Origin: Kushneria sinocarnis
GTDB taxonomy: Bacteria > Pseudomonadota > Gammaproteobacteria > Pseudomonadales > Halomonadaceae
Length of the DNA: 64,000 nucleotides
Assembly: GCF_003633775.1 (NCBI RefSeq)
Contig: NZ_RBIN01000001.1
Coordinates: 62,001 to 126,000 of the forward strand
Reading direction: 5' to 3'
Below the pieces are notes generated by a model that saw only the letters and a program-made list of their open reading frames with translations, was not told where the DNA came from and did no database searches. Positions 28,302 to 38,280 of this stretch are shown here, piece after piece. How positions within the stretch are numbered: the first letter of the stretch is position 1; every line of letters starts with the position of its first letter. A program made the position numbers and the translations under genes.

Positions 28302-30043
28302 GAGGGGTTCTCCTCCCGGCTGCGCTGGCTCTGCTGATGGTGCCAGAGCCGGGCGTAGTGGTCGTCATGGGCCAGCAGCTCGGCGTGGCTGCCCTGTTCG
28401 ATCACGCGGCCCTCGGCCAGGACCAGCAGATGATCGGCCCCGGCGACCGCCGACAGCCGATGGCTGACGATCACGCAGGTGCGCCCCCGCTGTTCGGCCA
28501 GGGTGGCCAGCAGGCGCCGTTCGGTGCCCTGGTCGACCGCGGAGAGGGTATCGTCGAGCAGCAGGATCGGGGCCGGCGAGAGCAGCGCCCGGGCCAGCGC
28601 CACCCGCTGGCGCTGACCACCGGAGAGGGTGATGCCGCGCTCGCCGATGCGGGTCTCGAGCCCCTCCGGCAGTGCGGCCAGATCGCTGGCGAAGGCGGCC
28701 TGCTCGAGGGCCTGGCGAATCTCCGTCGGGGTGGCCTCCGGGCGCCCCAGCGCCACGTTCTCGCCCAGGGTGGCGGCGAACAGCCAGGGGTCCTGGGGCA
28801 CCCAGGCGAAACTCTCGCGCAGCGCGGTCAGCGAGTACTCGCTCAGCTCGTGATCGCCGAGCCGGATGGTGCCGTGCTCGAGCGGGTACTGGCGCAGCAG
28901 CAGCCGCAAGAGGGTCGACTTGCCGCTGCCGGTGGCGCCCACGATCCCCAGCGTGCGCCCGGCGGCCAGCTCGACATGGAGATCGCGCAGCGCCGGCGTG
29001 GCGGCGCGCGGGTAGCCAAACGAGACGATGTCGATGCGCAGGGTCGGGGCTGACAGCCGGGTCCGGTGGCCCGCGTCGACAATGGTTTCGTGCTCCCCGA
29101 GGAACTCGTCCAGCCGTCGGGCGGCGGCCTCGCCACGCTGCAGGATGTTGAGGCACCAGCCCAGCGCGAACATCGGCCAGATCAGGGTGACCAGATAGAG
29201 GGTGAAGCTGGTCAGCTGCCCCAGCGTGATCACGTCGGTGAGATAGCGCCAGCTGCCGACCGTCAGGGTCAGCAGGGTGGCCGCGGCCAGCGCCAGCAGC
29301 ACCACCGGGTCGTAGCACGCCTCCATCCGCTGGACGCGGAAGTTGGCCTCGGTATGATCCCGGGCACGGGCATCGAAATCGCGGATCTCGGCCTCGACCA
29401 GCGAGTTCTGGCGCAGCATGCGCAGACCGCCGATCGCTTCCTGGGTCCGGTCGTTGAGCCGTGAGAAGCTCTCCAGCGATTCGCCGAAGTGGGTCTGGAC
29501 GCGGCGGGCCACGCGATAGAAGCCCCAGGCCATGAAGGGAAAGGGCACCAGCGCCAGCAGCGCCAGCGGTGCGTCGATGCCGACGATCATGATCCCCAGC
29601 GCCAGCACCAGCGTCAGTGCCCCGTCGACACTGGAGAGCACGCCCTCGCCGGCGGCGGTTTCGATGGCGTCGATATCCTGAGTGGCGCGGGCCAGCAGAT
29701 CGCCGCTGCGGCGGTTCTGAAAGAAGCCGGGATCGAGCCGGGTCAGCTTGGCATAGAAGCGGTCGCGCAGCTCGATGCCCAGCCGGTACGACGTTCCGAA
29801 CAGGCGCACCCGCCAGACATAGCGCAGCCCGTAGAGGGCCAGACCGACCACGCCCAGCAGCGCCACGCGCAGCAGCAGGGCACGGGCGTCGAGTTCACCG
29901 GCGCGCAGCGCATCGATGATCCGCCCGACCCACCATGGCAGTGCCATGTTGAGGACACCGACGATCAGCAGCACGGCGATGGCGCCGAGATAGGCCAGCC
30001 GGTGTTGCGAGAAGAACGCTCTCAGAAAGCGCGCCAGCGCCAT
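28298..30043 (-). CDS. ABC exporter subunit, MdlA/SmdA-like
   Basis: The first of two ABC half-transporters (581 aa): six membrane helices, then an ATPase with Walker A GATGSGKSTLLRLL, signature LSGGQRQRVALARAL and a Walker B reading ILLLDDTLSAVD, where Asp replaces the usual catalytic Glu. A degenerate catalytic base in one half is common in heterodimeric exporters; the partner retains Glu. This asymmetry supports MdlA/MdlB-type pairing. Confidence 0.88.
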   Translation of the reverse strand: MALARFLRAFFSQHRLAYLGAIAVLLIVGVLNMALPWWVGRIIDALRAGELDARALLLRVALLGVVGLALYGLRYVWRVRLFGTSYRLGIELRDRFYAKLTRLDPGFFQNRRSGDLLARATQDIDAIETAAGEGVLSSVDGALTLVLALGIMIVGIDAPLALLALVPFPFMAWGFYRVARRVQTHFGESLESFSRLNDRTQEAIGGLRMLRQNSLVEAEIRDFDARARDHTEANFRVQRMEACYDPVVLLALAAATLLTLTVGSWRYLTDVITLGQLTSFTLYLVTLIWPMFALGWCLNILQRGEAAARRLDEFLGEHETIVDAGHRTRLSAPTLRIDIVSFGYPRAATPALRDLHVELAAGRTLGIVGATGSGKSTLLRLLLRQYPLEHGTIRLGDHELSEYSLTALRESFAWVPQDPWLFAATLGENVALGRPEATPTEIRQALEQAAFASDLAALPEGLETRIGERGITLSGGQRQRVALARALLSPAPILLLDDTLSAVDQGTERRLLATLAEQRGRTCVIVSHRLSAVAGADHLLVLAEGRVIEQGSHAELLAHDDHYARLWHHQQSQRSREENPS

Positions 30044-30158
30044 GAATGCCTCCCGGGATCAGACTCGCCAGTGTAGCTCAGGCGAGGGCTTCGGGGGCAG
30101 CGAACAGCGCCATGATGCGCCTGACGGGTGGCGACGCATGTCGCCACGGCGTCATCGC

Positions 30159-31208
30159 TCAGGGGACGCGTGCCGTCCACTCCGGGTCGGCGAATTTCGA
30201 CGCTGCCAGCTGCCGGGCGGCGTCGAGTTCCTCGTCGCTCAGGGCGCCGGGATCGAGCCGGAAGCGGGCGGCGAAGGAGTCCGCCATGCGCTGGATGATG
30301 GTCTCGCGGTCGAGCCCGGTCTGGCTGCGCAGCGGGTCGACGCGCTTGCCGGCGCTGGTGGTGCCCTTGTCGGAGAGCTTCTCGCGGCCGATGCGCAGTA
30401 CCCGGGTGAGTTTGTCGGCATCGATGTCGTAGGCCATGGTGACATGGTGCAATACCGCCCCGTTGATGCGCTTCTGGGCGGCACCGGCGATCTTGCCGCC
30501 GGGCGAGGTGATGTCGTTGATCGGCACGTACCACGCCTGCACGCCCATGTCGCCGAGCGCACGGATCACCCAGTCATCGAGAAAGGCGTAGCTCTCCACG
30601 AACGTCAGCCCCTGCACCAGGCTCTCCGGCACGATCAGCGACCAGGTAATGGTGTTGCCGGGCTCGACGAACATCGCCCCGCCGCCGCTGATGCGGCGTA
30701 CCACCTCGATCCCTTCGGTGTGGGCGGCGTCGAGATCGACCTCGTTGGCCAGCGACTGGAAGCTGCCGATGATGATCGCCGGGCGATCCCACTCCCAGAC
30801 CCGCAGCGTCGGGCCGCGGCGGCCGGCAGCCACCTCGCGGGTGAGGATCTCATCGAGTGCCATGTGCAGCCGCGGCGCCTCCGGCGGCCGGTGGATCAGG
30901 GTAAAGCGGTGATCGCGCCAGTCACTGGCACGGGCCAGCGCCCGGCGGATCACGGTGGCAATGGCGGGCGCCGAGATGCCCACCATCACCGTTTCCGCCG
31001 GCAGCGCGGCGGTGATGCGCTCGACCAGTTCGTGGCTCTCCAGCGTGACCGGCGCGCCCTCCAGCGCGGTGTTGATCCGCGTCAGTGCCTCGTCCGGTTC
31101 GAGGAAGAAATCACCCGACAGCCGGACGCGCTGCAGGCGCTCATGCACGACTTCGAGATCGGCGACCAGCAGCTTGCCACCGGGCACCTTGTATTCACCG
31201 TGCGCCAT
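30159..31208 (-). CDS. Lipoate-protein ligase with N-terminal LplB-like domain
   Basis: Lipoate ligases attach lipoate (or octanoate) to E2 and H proteins. The accessory domain, normally C-terminal, is here at residues 1-60 (GEYKVPGGKLLVADLEV and LSGDFFLEPDEAL). The catalytic biotin/lipoate domain follows from about 100, with RRISGGGAMF (171-180) and the substrate-binding Lys239 in GGKIAGAAQK. Length is 349 aa. It lies 155 bp after glcB on the same strand. Domain order, rather than function, is the unusual feature. Confidence 0.86.
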   Translation of the reverse strand: MAHGEYKVPGGKLLVADLEVVHERLQRVRLSGDFFLEPDEALTRINTALEGAPVTLESHELVERITAALPAETVMVGISAPAIATVIRRALARASDWRDHRFTLIHRPPEAPRLHMALDEILTREVAAGRRGPTLRVWEWDRPAIIIGSFQSLANEVDLDAAHTEGIEVVRRISGGGAMFVEPGNTITWSLIVPESLVQGLTFVESYAFLDDWVIRALGDMGVQAWYVPINDITSPGGKIAGAAQKRINGAVLHHVTMAYDIDADKLTRVLRIGREKLSDKGTTSAGKRVDPLRSQTGLDRETIIQRMADSFAARFRLDPGALSDEELDAARQLAASKFADPEWTARVP

Positions 31209-31313
31209 GCGGACTCCGAAAGTTGTGACAGGTTGGCGCTTAGTCTAGCGGGTGCACGGCGCATGCATCACCCCTGCGGCGACAGGCGTGGCACTGTGGC
31301 GGGGCAGCGGATA

Positions 31314-31335
31314 CCGGCAGCCATCGGGCTGCCGG
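31314..31335 (-). terminator. Hairpin after glcB
   Basis: CCGGCAGCC pairs perfectly with GGCTGCCGG around a short loop, between glcB and the lipoate ligase gene. There is no T run on the minus strand, so termination may be partial or factor-dependent. Confidence 0.35.
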
Positions 31336-31363
31336 GGTGTGGCGTGGCAGGTGGTCGGGCTGC

Positions 31364-33541
31364 TCAGTGAAAGCCCTGCGCCTTGGCCCGCGCCCGCCAG
31401 GCGTGCAATAGCGGCTCGGTGTAGCCCGAGGGCTGCTCGACCCCTTTGAACACCAGATCGCTGGCAGCGGCGAAGGCCGGCGAGTCATCGAGCCGGTCGG
31501 CCATCGGCCGGTAGTCCGGATCATCGGCATTCTGGCGATCGACCACGGCCGCCATGCGCGCCAGGGTTTCGCGCACCTGGGCTTCGCTGACCACGCCATG
31601 GTGCAGCCAGTTGGCGATGTGCTGACTGGAGATGCGCAGGGTGGCCCGGTCCTCCATCAGGGCCACGTCATGGATGTCGGGCACCTTGGAGCAGCCGATG
31701 CCGTGCTCCACCCAGCGCACCACATAGCCGAGAATCCCCTGGGCGTTGTTGTCCAGCTCCTGCTGGCGTTCCTCCGCTGACCAGTCGGGCTGCTCCGCCA
31801 CCGGCACGGTGAGCAGGGCCTCGAGCCGCGAGCCGGGATCGGCGTGCTCCATCTGCTGCTGCAGGGCCGGGACATCCACCTCGTGGTAGTGCAGGGCGTG
31901 CAGCACGGCGGCGGTGGGCGAGGGCACCCAGGCGGTGGTGGCGCCGGCCTGCGGGTGGCCGATCTTCTGCTCCAGCATCGCCGCCATCAGCTCCGGCATC
32001 GCCCACATGCCCTTGCCGATCTGGGCGTGACCGCGCAGGCCGCAGCGCAGTCCCTGCTCGACGTTGTTGTGCTCGTAGGCATCGATCCAGGCGGTGCCCT
32101 TCATCTCTGCCTTGCGCACCATCGGCCCGGCGTTCATCACCGAGTGGATCTCGTCGCCGGTGCGGTCGAGAAAGCCGGTATTGATGAACACCACCCGGTG
32201 CCGGGCCTCGCTGATGCAGGCGGCGAGGTTGACCGAGGTGCGCCGCTCCTCGTCCATGATGCCCATCTTGAGGGTGTTGGCGGGCAGCCCGACCAGGGTT
32301 TCGATCTCGCCGAACAGCCGGTTGGTAAAGGCGACCTCGGCGGGACCGTGCATCTTGGGCTTGACGATGTAGATCGAGCCGGTGCTGGAGTTGCCATGCT
32401 CCCCCCGGGCCAGATCATGCCGGCCCAGCAGGGCCGTCATCACGCCATCGAGCAGCCCCTCGAACACCTCGTTGCCCTCGCGATCGAGCACGGCCGGGGT
32501 GGTCATCAGGTGGCCGACATTGCGCACGAACATCAGCGAGCGGCCGCGCAGCCGGAAGTTCGAGCCGTCCGGCGCGGTATAGTCGCGATCGGGATTGAGC
32601 CGCCGGGTGACGGTACGCCCGCCCTTGTCCAGCTCGGTTTCCAGGGTGCCCTGCATCAGCCCCAGCAGGTTGCCATAGACCAGTGTCTTGTCTTCGCCGT
32701 CAACGGCGGCCACCGAATCCTCGCAGTCCATGATGGTGGAGATCGCCGCCTCGATCACCAGATCCTGCACCCCGGCGCTGTCGAGCCGACCGATGGCGCC
32801 CTCGCGGTCGATCACCAGCTCCATGTGCAGGTGGTGGTGATGCAGCAGGATCGCCTCCGGAGCCTCGGCACTGCCGCGATAGCCGGCGAAGGTCGCCGGT
32901 TCGGCCAGCGTCGTGGTGCCCCCGTCCGCGGTGGTGACAACCAGCCGGCCATCCCGGACCGTGTAGCCGGTGGAGCCGACGTGAGAGCTCTCGGCGAGCG
33001 GCGCGACCCGGTCGAGGATCTCGCGTGCGCGGGCGACCACCTTCTCGCCGCGTCTGGGATTGTACTCCCGGGTGATCTCGGCGCCGTCCGTCTGACTGAT
33101 CGCATCGGTGCCGTAGAGGGCATCGTAGAGGCTGCCCCAGCGGGCGTTGGCGGCGTTGAGGGCGTAGCGGGCGTTGGAGATCGGGACCACCAGCTGGGGG
33201 CCGGCCACCTCGGCGATCTCGCGATCGACGTTGCTCGTGGCCACCTGCACCGAGTCGGGTGCTGGTACCAGATAGCCGATCTCGCGCAGGAAGTCGGCGT
33301 AGGCGGTGGTGTCCTGCACCGCACCGGGATGCTCATGGTGCCAGCGGTCGAGCGCCTGCTGCAGCCGGTCGCGTTCGGCCAGCAGTTCGCGATTCTCCGG
33401 TCCCAGCCGGTGCAGCAGCTCATCGAGCCCCTGCCAGAAGGACTCGGCATCCACCCCGCTGCCGGGCAGGGCCTGTTCGTCGATGAAACGCTTGAGCCGG
33501 CTGTCGACCTCAAGCCCGTTTACCCTGGTGTACTGTGCCAT
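31364..33541 (-). CDS. glcB: Malate synthase G
   Basis: Malate synthase G condenses glyoxylate with acetyl-CoA to malate. At 725 aa it is the large monomeric isoform G. It begins [20 protein letters not shown] and shows [26 protein letters not shown] (catalytic acidic residue) and an AWVPSPTAA-type C-terminal segment. The ATG at 33539-33541 has AGGAG upstream. It follows glcDEFG, so glyoxylate made from glycolate is consumed by the product of the same operon. Confidence 0.96.
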   Translation of the reverse strand: MAQYTRVNGLEVDSRLKRFIDEQALPGSGVDAESFWQGLDELLHRLGPENRELLAERDRLQQALDRWHHEHPGAVQDTTAYADFLREIGYLVPAPDSVQVATSNVDREIAEVAGPQLVVPISNARYALNAANARWGSLYDALYGTDAISQTDGAEITREYNPRRGEKVVARAREILDRVAPLAESSHVGSTGYTVRDGRLVVTTADGGTTTLAEPATFAGYRGSAEAPEAILLHHHHLHMELVIDREGAIGRLDSAGVQDLVIEAAISTIMDCEDSVAAVDGEDKTLVYGNLLGLMQGTLETELDKGGRTVTRRLNPDRDYTAPDGSNFRLRGRSLMFVRNVGHLMTTPAVLDREGNEVFEGLLDGVMTALLGRHDLARGEHGNSSTGSIYIVKPKMHGPAEVAFTNRLFGEIETLVGLPANTLKMGIMDEERRTSVNLAACISEARHRVVFINTGFLDRTGDEIHSVMNAGPMVRKAEMKGTAWIDAYEHNNVEQGLRCGLRGHAQIGKGMWAMPELMAAMLEQKIGHPQAGATTAWVPSPTAAVLHALHYHEVDVPALQQQMEHADPGSRLEALLTVPVAEQPDWSAEERQQELDNNAQGILGYVVRWVEHGIGCSKVPDIHDVALMEDRATLRISSQHIANWLHHGVVSEAQVRETLARMAAVVDRQNADDPDYRPMADRLDDSPAFAAASDLVFKGVEQPSGYTEPLLHAWRARAKAQGFH

Positions 33542-33616
33542 CTCGCTCTCCTGTGCTCGATTTGCGGCAATGCCCGCGCCCGGACACTGCATGGCTCATG
33601 CGTCGTGCGCTCCGCT

Positions 33617-34024
33617 TCACTCCGCCAGCGCGGCAGCGCCCGCCTGGGCCACCTGTGAATCCTGATCCGGCTTGACCCCGGAGACGCCCACCGCGCCCAC
33701 ACACCGGCCATCCACGGTGATCGGCACGCCCCCGGTGAGGGTGCCCTGCAGCACCGGCGCCGAGAGAAAGGCGGTACGGCCGTTGTTGATCATCTCCTCG
33801 TAATTGCGCGTCTCGCGCCGGCCCAGTGCCGCACTGCGGGCCTTTTCGAGGGCGATGTAGGGCGAGATCGGCGCGCCGCCATCGAGGGTGCGCAGGCCGA
33901 GCGGATGGCCGCCATCATCCACCACGGCCACGGCAATCGCCCAGCCGTTGTGTTCCGCCTCCTGCTGGGCGGCGTCGAGGGCGCGATTGACGTCGGCCAG
34001 TTCAAGCGTGAATCGGGTCTGCAT
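33617..34024 (-). CDS. glcG: GlcG-like DUF336/haem-binding family protein
   Basis: GlcG is a small protein of unclear role found in glycolate operons, in the DUF336 (GlcG/HbpS) family. The 135 aa protein has the typical AVVDDGGHPLGLRTLDGA-like segment, the ALEKARSAALGRRET stretch, and LQGTLTGGVPI followed by GVSGVKPDQD. It lies between glcF and glcB, as in E. coli. Confidence 0.88.
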   Translation of the reverse strand: MQTRFTLELADVNRALDAAQQEAEHNGWAIAVAVVDDGGHPLGLRTLDGGAPISPYIALEKARSAALGRRETRNYEEMINNGRTAFLSAPVLQGTLTGGVPITVDGRCVGAVGVSGVKPDQDSQVAQAGAAALAE

Positions 34025-34080
34025 GCTGTTCTCTCCTGGTGAAGGGGCACCCGGCTCGGCGTGCCCTGGTGAAGGCCGCC

Positions 34081-35343
34081 TCAGGCGGCCCGTTCGGTGG
34101 TGGCCAGACGCTCGTCGACCAGCTCGATCCAGTGGCGCACCGGTACCCGGCTGGCGGCGGCCAGATGGCTCTGACAGCCGATGTTGGCGGTCACGATGAC
34201 CTCCGGCTCGTCGGCCTGCAGCTTGCCCAGCTTGTCGTCACGCAGCTGGCGGGAAAGCTCCGGCTGGGTGATCGAGTAGGTACCCGCCGAGCCGCAGCAG
34301 AGGTGCGGATCGGTGACCGGTGAAAGCTCGAAGCCCAGCCGGCCGAGCAGCTGTTCCAGCCGGCCGCCGAGCCCCTGGCCGTGCTGCAGGGTGCAGGGGG
34401 TGTGGCAGGCCAGCCGGGTGGGGTCGGCAGCCGGCGTGGCGGCGAGCTGCGCGCTGAGCGCGTCGAGCTGCGTTGCCTGGCCGATCAGCTCGACCAGGTC
34501 GCAGGTCATGGCCGCCACCCGTTCGGCACGCTCGGCGTAATCCGGATCATCCGCCAGCAGCTCGCCGTATTCGCGCACGAAGGCGCCGCAGCCGCTGGCG
34601 GTCATCACGATCGCCTCGGCACCGGCTTCGATATGGGGCCACCAGGCATCGATGTTACGTCGGGCCCGATCGCGGCCGTCCGAGCGGGCATCAAGGTGGT
34701 AGTCCACCGCGCCGCAGCAGCCGGCTTCCGGAACCGGGGTGACGCCCAGTCCGAGGCGGTCGAGCACGCGAGCCGTGGCGGCGTTGGTATTGGGCGACAG
34801 CGAGGGCTGGACACATCCTTCCAGCAGCAGCACCTGCCGCTCATGGCGGCTTGCCGGCGGGCGGCTGCCGGCATCGATCGGTGTCGGCGGCAGTTTGGTG
34901 CGCAGGGTGTCGGGCAGCAGCGGCCGGAAGACCAGGCCGGTGCGCAGCAGGGCACGAAAGCGCTGCGGCTCGACCAGCGCATGGCGCAGGGCGTAGCGAA
35001 AGGCGCGCTCGCGTGGCGCGCGCCCCACCTGGCGTTCCACCTCGGGGCGGACCAGATCGAGCAGCTCGTGATAGCGCACCCCGGAAGGACAGGTGGTTTC
35101 GCAGTTGCGACAGTTGAGACAGCGATCCAGATGGGTCTGGGTACTGCGGGTGGCCTGGTGGCCCTCCAGCACCTCCTTCATCAGATAGATACGCCCGCGT
35201 GGCCCGTCCAGCTCGTCACCGAGCAGCTGATAGGTCGGACAGGTGGCGTTGCAGAAGCCGCAGTGTACGCAGCTGCGCAGGATCTCGTCGGCGCGTCGGC
35301 CCTCGCGGGTGGAGCGGGCCAGTTCGGTCAGTGCGGTTTGCAT
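34081..35343 (-). CDS. glcF: Glycolate oxidase iron-sulfur subunit GlcF
   Basis: GlcF carries the [4Fe-4S] centres of glycolate dehydrogenase and passes electrons toward the membrane quinone pool. Two ferredoxin-type motifs are visible: CVHCGFCNATCPTY and CLNCRNCETTCPSG. Two CCG-type motifs follow (EAGCCGAVDYHL and HLCCGSAGTY). Length 420 aa is standard. The ATG at 35341-35343 is chosen; the frame remains open well upstream but without family similarity. Confidence 0.95.
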   Translation of the reverse strand: MQTALTELARSTREGRRADEILRSCVHCGFCNATCPTYQLLGDELDGPRGRIYLMKEVLEGHQATRSTQTHLDRCLNCRNCETTCPSGVRYHELLDLVRPEVERQVGRAPRERAFRYALRHALVEPQRFRALLRTGLVFRPLLPDTLRTKLPPTPIDAGSRPPASRHERQVLLLEGCVQPSLSPNTNAATARVLDRLGLGVTPVPEAGCCGAVDYHLDARSDGRDRARRNIDAWWPHIEAGAEAIVMTASGCGAFVREYGELLADDPDYAERAERVAAMTCDLVELIGQATQLDALSAQLAATPAADPTRLACHTPCTLQHGQGLGGRLEQLLGRLGFELSPVTDPHLCCGSAGTYSITQPELSRQLRDDKLGKLQADEPEVIVTANIGCQSHLAAASRVPVRHWIELVDERLATTERAA

Positions 35344-35434
35344 GGTGCTCTCCCCGGCCCGGGCAGAGGCGGGCAGGGGGCTGAAGCCGTCCCTCCTGCC
35401 ATCGCCCGACCCGGGCCTGACTGTCGAACCCGGT

Positions 35435-36526
35435 TCAAAGCTCGGCGTACCAGCGTCCGGGATTGAAAATGCCTGCCGGATCAAGTTCGGCCTTGAGCCG
35501 GCGGTGGTAGTGCAGCAACGCCCGGGGCAGTGGTGTGAAGGGCGAAGCCGCGTTCGGCGTGAAGCAGGTGGCATGGCCGCCTGCCTCGCTGACGGTGGCA
35601 CGAATGTGCGCCGGCTCGGCGTCGCTCTTGAGCCAGCGCTGGGCGCCGGCCCAGTCGATCAGCCAGTCGCCGGCCAGTGCCAGCCCGGGGGCCGTGGCCG
35701 GCAGCGAGCAGCGCCACAGCGGCCGGGGGTCGTTGAAGAAGGGCAGCTGCTGCTCACGCAGTGCCTCCCAGAAGGCCGCCGATACCTGCTCGCCGCCGAG
35801 CTGCTCGCGAGCACGTCGGATCGAACCCTCACCGCCTTCCAGACGGACATGGAGTGCCTCGCCATCGTGGCAGGCGCCGCTGAGCGGCAGCGGCTGGCGG
35901 CCCCATTCGGCGAGGTTGCGGGCGGCGCGTTCGGCGTCGAGTTCGAGCCGCAGGGTCATGCCCTGCGGGGGCTGTGGCAGTACCTTGAGCGATACCTCGG
36001 TAATGACCCCGAGGCTGCCCAGTGCGCCAGTGACCAGGCGCGAGACGTCATAGCCGGCGACGTTTTTCATCACTTCGCCACCGAGGCGCAGCTGGCGGCC
36101 CTCGCCGGTGATCAGGCGGGTGCCCAGCACATGGTCACGCACCGCGCCCGCCCACGGGCGGCGCGGGCCGGAGAGCCCACAGGCGACCATGCCGCCCACG
36201 GTGGCACCGGGGGCAAAGCGGGGCGGCTCGAAGGCCAGCTGCTGGCCGTTCTGTGCCAGCGTCGCTTCCAGTTCACTCAGCGGGGTACCGCAGCGTACCG
36301 TGACGATCAGTTCCACCGGGTCGTAATGGACAATGCCGCGATGGCCTCGCACATCCAGCGCCTCGCCCGTCACCGGGCGGCCATAGAAGGCCTTGCTGTT
36401 GCCGCCGACGATGGCAAGCGGCGTGCCCTTGGCACTGGCCTCACCGACCTGCTCGCAGAGGGCGGCGCTGTCATCGGCAAGGACGCCATCGGCGCTGTCC
36501 CGGCGGCGGCTCGACAGTTCGCTCAT
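35435..36526 (-). CDS. glcE: Glycolate oxidase subunit GlcE
   Basis: GlcE is the second FAD-binding-type subunit of glycolate dehydrogenase. The 363 aa protein has LAIVGGNSKAFYGRP near residue 36 and FAPGATVGGMVACGLSGPRR followed by NVAGYDVSRLVTGALGSLG, typical of FAD-linked oxidase N-domains. The ATG overlaps the glcD stop (ATGA), implying coupling of the catalytic subunits. Confidence 0.94.
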   Translation of the reverse strand: MSELSSRRRDSADGVLADDSAALCEQVGEASAKGTPLAIVGGNSKAFYGRPVTGEALDVRGHRGIVHYDPVELIVTVRCGTPLSELEATLAQNGQQLAFEPPRFAPGATVGGMVACGLSGPRRPWAGAVRDHVLGTRLITGEGRQLRLGGEVMKNVAGYDVSRLVTGALGSLGVITEVSLKVLPQPPQGMTLRLELDAERAARNLAEWGRQPLPLSGACHDGEALHVRLEGGEGSIRRAREQLGGEQVSAAFWEALREQQLPFFNDPRPLWRCSLPATAPGLALAGDWLIDWAGAQRWLKSDAEPAHIRATVSEAGGHATCFTPNAASPFTPLPRALLHYHRRLKAELDPAGIFNPGRWYAEL

Positions 36527-38025
36527 CAGAAGCGCTCCAGTTCCGGAAAGGGCAGCTCGCCGTGATGCACATGCAGGCCACCATATTCGGCGCAGCGGGC
36601 GAGGGTCGGAATGTTCTTGCCGGGATTGAGCAGTCCCGCGGGATCGAAGGCGCGCTTGACGGCGTGGAAGCACTCGATTTCATGGCTGTTGAACTGACTG
36701 CACATCTGGTTGATCTTCTCGCGGCCCACGCCATGCTCGCCGGTAATGCTGCCACCGACCTCGACACAGAGTTCGAGGATGCGCCCGCCGAGGACCTCGG
36801 CGCGCTCGCGCTGATCGTCGTCGCTGGCATCGAACAGGATCAGCGGATGCATGTTGCCGTCGCCGGCATGGAAGACGTTGGCGACCTGCAGCTCATACTC
36901 CTCGGCCAGATCGGCGATGCCGTGCAGCACCTCGGGCAGCCGGTGGCGGGGAATGGTGCCGTCCATGCAGTAGTAGTCCGGCGCCAGTCGGCCGACGGCG
37001 GGAAAGGCGGCCTTGCGCCCGGCCCAGAAGCGCGCGCGCTCCTGTTCGTCGCGGGCCTGGCGGACATCGGTGGCTCCGGCAGCGGCACAGATCTCGCGCA
37101 CCTGTCGGCACTGTTCGTGGACATCCTCGTCGACGCCGTCGAGCTCGCAGAGCAGGATCGCCGCCGCCTCCACCGGATAGTCGGCGTGAACGAAATTCTC
37201 CGCCGCGCGGATCGCCAGGTTATCCATCATCTCCAGTCCGCCGGGGATGATGCCGCCAGCGATGATATCCGCCACCGCGCCACCGGCCTTCGAGACATCG
37301 TCGAAGCTGGCCATCAGCACCTTCGCCACTTCCGGGCGCGGCAGCAGGCGGACGGTGATCTCGACCACCACCCCCAGCATGCCCTCCGAGCCCATCATCA
37401 GCGCCAGCAGATCGAAGCCCGGGGCATCGAGTGCCTCGCTGCCCAGGGTCAGCCGCTCGCCCTCGAGAGTGACCACTTCCAGTGCCATCACGTTGTGGAC
37501 CGTCAGGCCGTACTTGAGACAGTGCACGCCACCGGCATTTTCCGCCACGTTGCCGCCGATCGAGCAGGCGATCTGCGATGACGGATCGGGGGCATAGTAG
37601 AGACCGAACGGGGCGGCGGCCTCGGAGATGGCAAGATTGCGCACGCCCGGCTGCACCCGGGCGAGCCGCGCTTCGGGGTCGATCGAGAGGATCGACTTGA
37701 ACTTCGACATCACCAGCAGCAGGCCGCGCTCCAGCGGCAGCGCCCCGCCGGAGAGGCCGGTACCGGCGCCGCGGGTCACCACCGGCACGTTCAGCGCCCG
37801 GCACTCGCGCATCAGGGTCTGGACCTGTTCGATGCGCTCCGGCATGGCCACCAACATCGGCACGGTGCGATAGGCCGAGAGCCCGTCGCACTCGAAGGGG
37901 CGCAGATCCTCCGGCTCGCTGAGCAGGGTCATGTGCGGCAGCACCTCGTGCAGTCGCGAGGTCACGGCCGCCTTGTCGACCGTGGGCAATGCGCCATCCA
38001 GGCGCTCATCGAACATGAAACTCAT
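36526..38025 (-). CDS. glcD: Glycolate oxidase subunit GlcD
   Basis: GlcD is the catalytic FAD subunit that oxidises glycolate (and D-lactate) to the 2-oxo acid. PCMH-type FAD-binding sequence VTRGAGTGLSGGALP and CSIGGNVAENAGG lie in the first 150 residues; the C-terminal domain ends with TGEHGVGREK and FDPAGLLNPGK. Length 499 aa is normal. It is the first gene of glcDEFGB; the 255-bp divergent region to glcC holds palindromes. Confidence 0.96.
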   Translation of the reverse strand: MSFMFDERLDGALPTVDKAAVTSRLHEVLPHMTLLSEPEDLRPFECDGLSAYRTVPMLVAMPERIEQVQTLMRECRALNVPVVTRGAGTGLSGGALPLERGLLLVMSKFKSILSIDPEARLARVQPGVRNLAISEAAAPFGLYYAPDPSSQIACSIGGNVAENAGGVHCLKYGLTVHNVMALEVVTLEGERLTLGSEALDAPGFDLLALMMGSEGMLGVVVEITVRLLPRPEVAKVLMASFDDVSKAGGAVADIIAGGIIPGGLEMMDNLAIRAAENFVHADYPVEAAAILLCELDGVDEDVHEQCRQVREICAAAGATDVRQARDEQERARFWAGRKAAFPAVGRLAPDYYCMDGTIPRHRLPEVLHGIADLAEEYELQVANVFHAGDGNMHPLILFDASDDDQRERAEVLGGRILELCVEVGGSITGEHGVGREKINQMCSQFNSHEIECFHAVKRAFDPAGLLNPGKNIPTLARCAEYGGLHVHHGELPFPELERF

Positions 38026-38069
38026 GTCACGCTCCCGCCGCGCGGCGGCATCGGAAAGCTTTTTCGACG

Positions 38070-38148
38070 TGACCGGCGATACCGGTCATCTGCCCTAATC
38101 TGCGATCCGGCATCGGGCGTGTCCACGCATCCGGCGACCGGTCGGACC
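38070..38148. promoter_or_regulatory. Palindromes between glcD and glcC; candidate GlcC operators
   Basis: In the divergent glcD/glcC promoter region there is a perfect inverted repeat TGACCGG-N5-CCGGTCA (38070-38088), then a 10-bp palindrome CGACCGGTCG (38135-38144) overlapping GGTC-G-GACC (38140-38148). GGTC/GACC arms resemble sites used by FadR-subfamily GntR regulators, so GlcC is the obvious candidate. No binding is proved by sequence. Confidence 0.4.
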
Positions 38149-38280
38149 AGTGGCGCGCACGACAGCCTCGCCCTGCGGCCAAGGTCCAATAAAAACAGGG
38201 CTCTGCAAGGCATTAGGCTAAAGGCGCAGGGTGCAGATCACGGCGCTCTTTCCCTTCTTTCGCTGCTGCAGGAGCATGCC

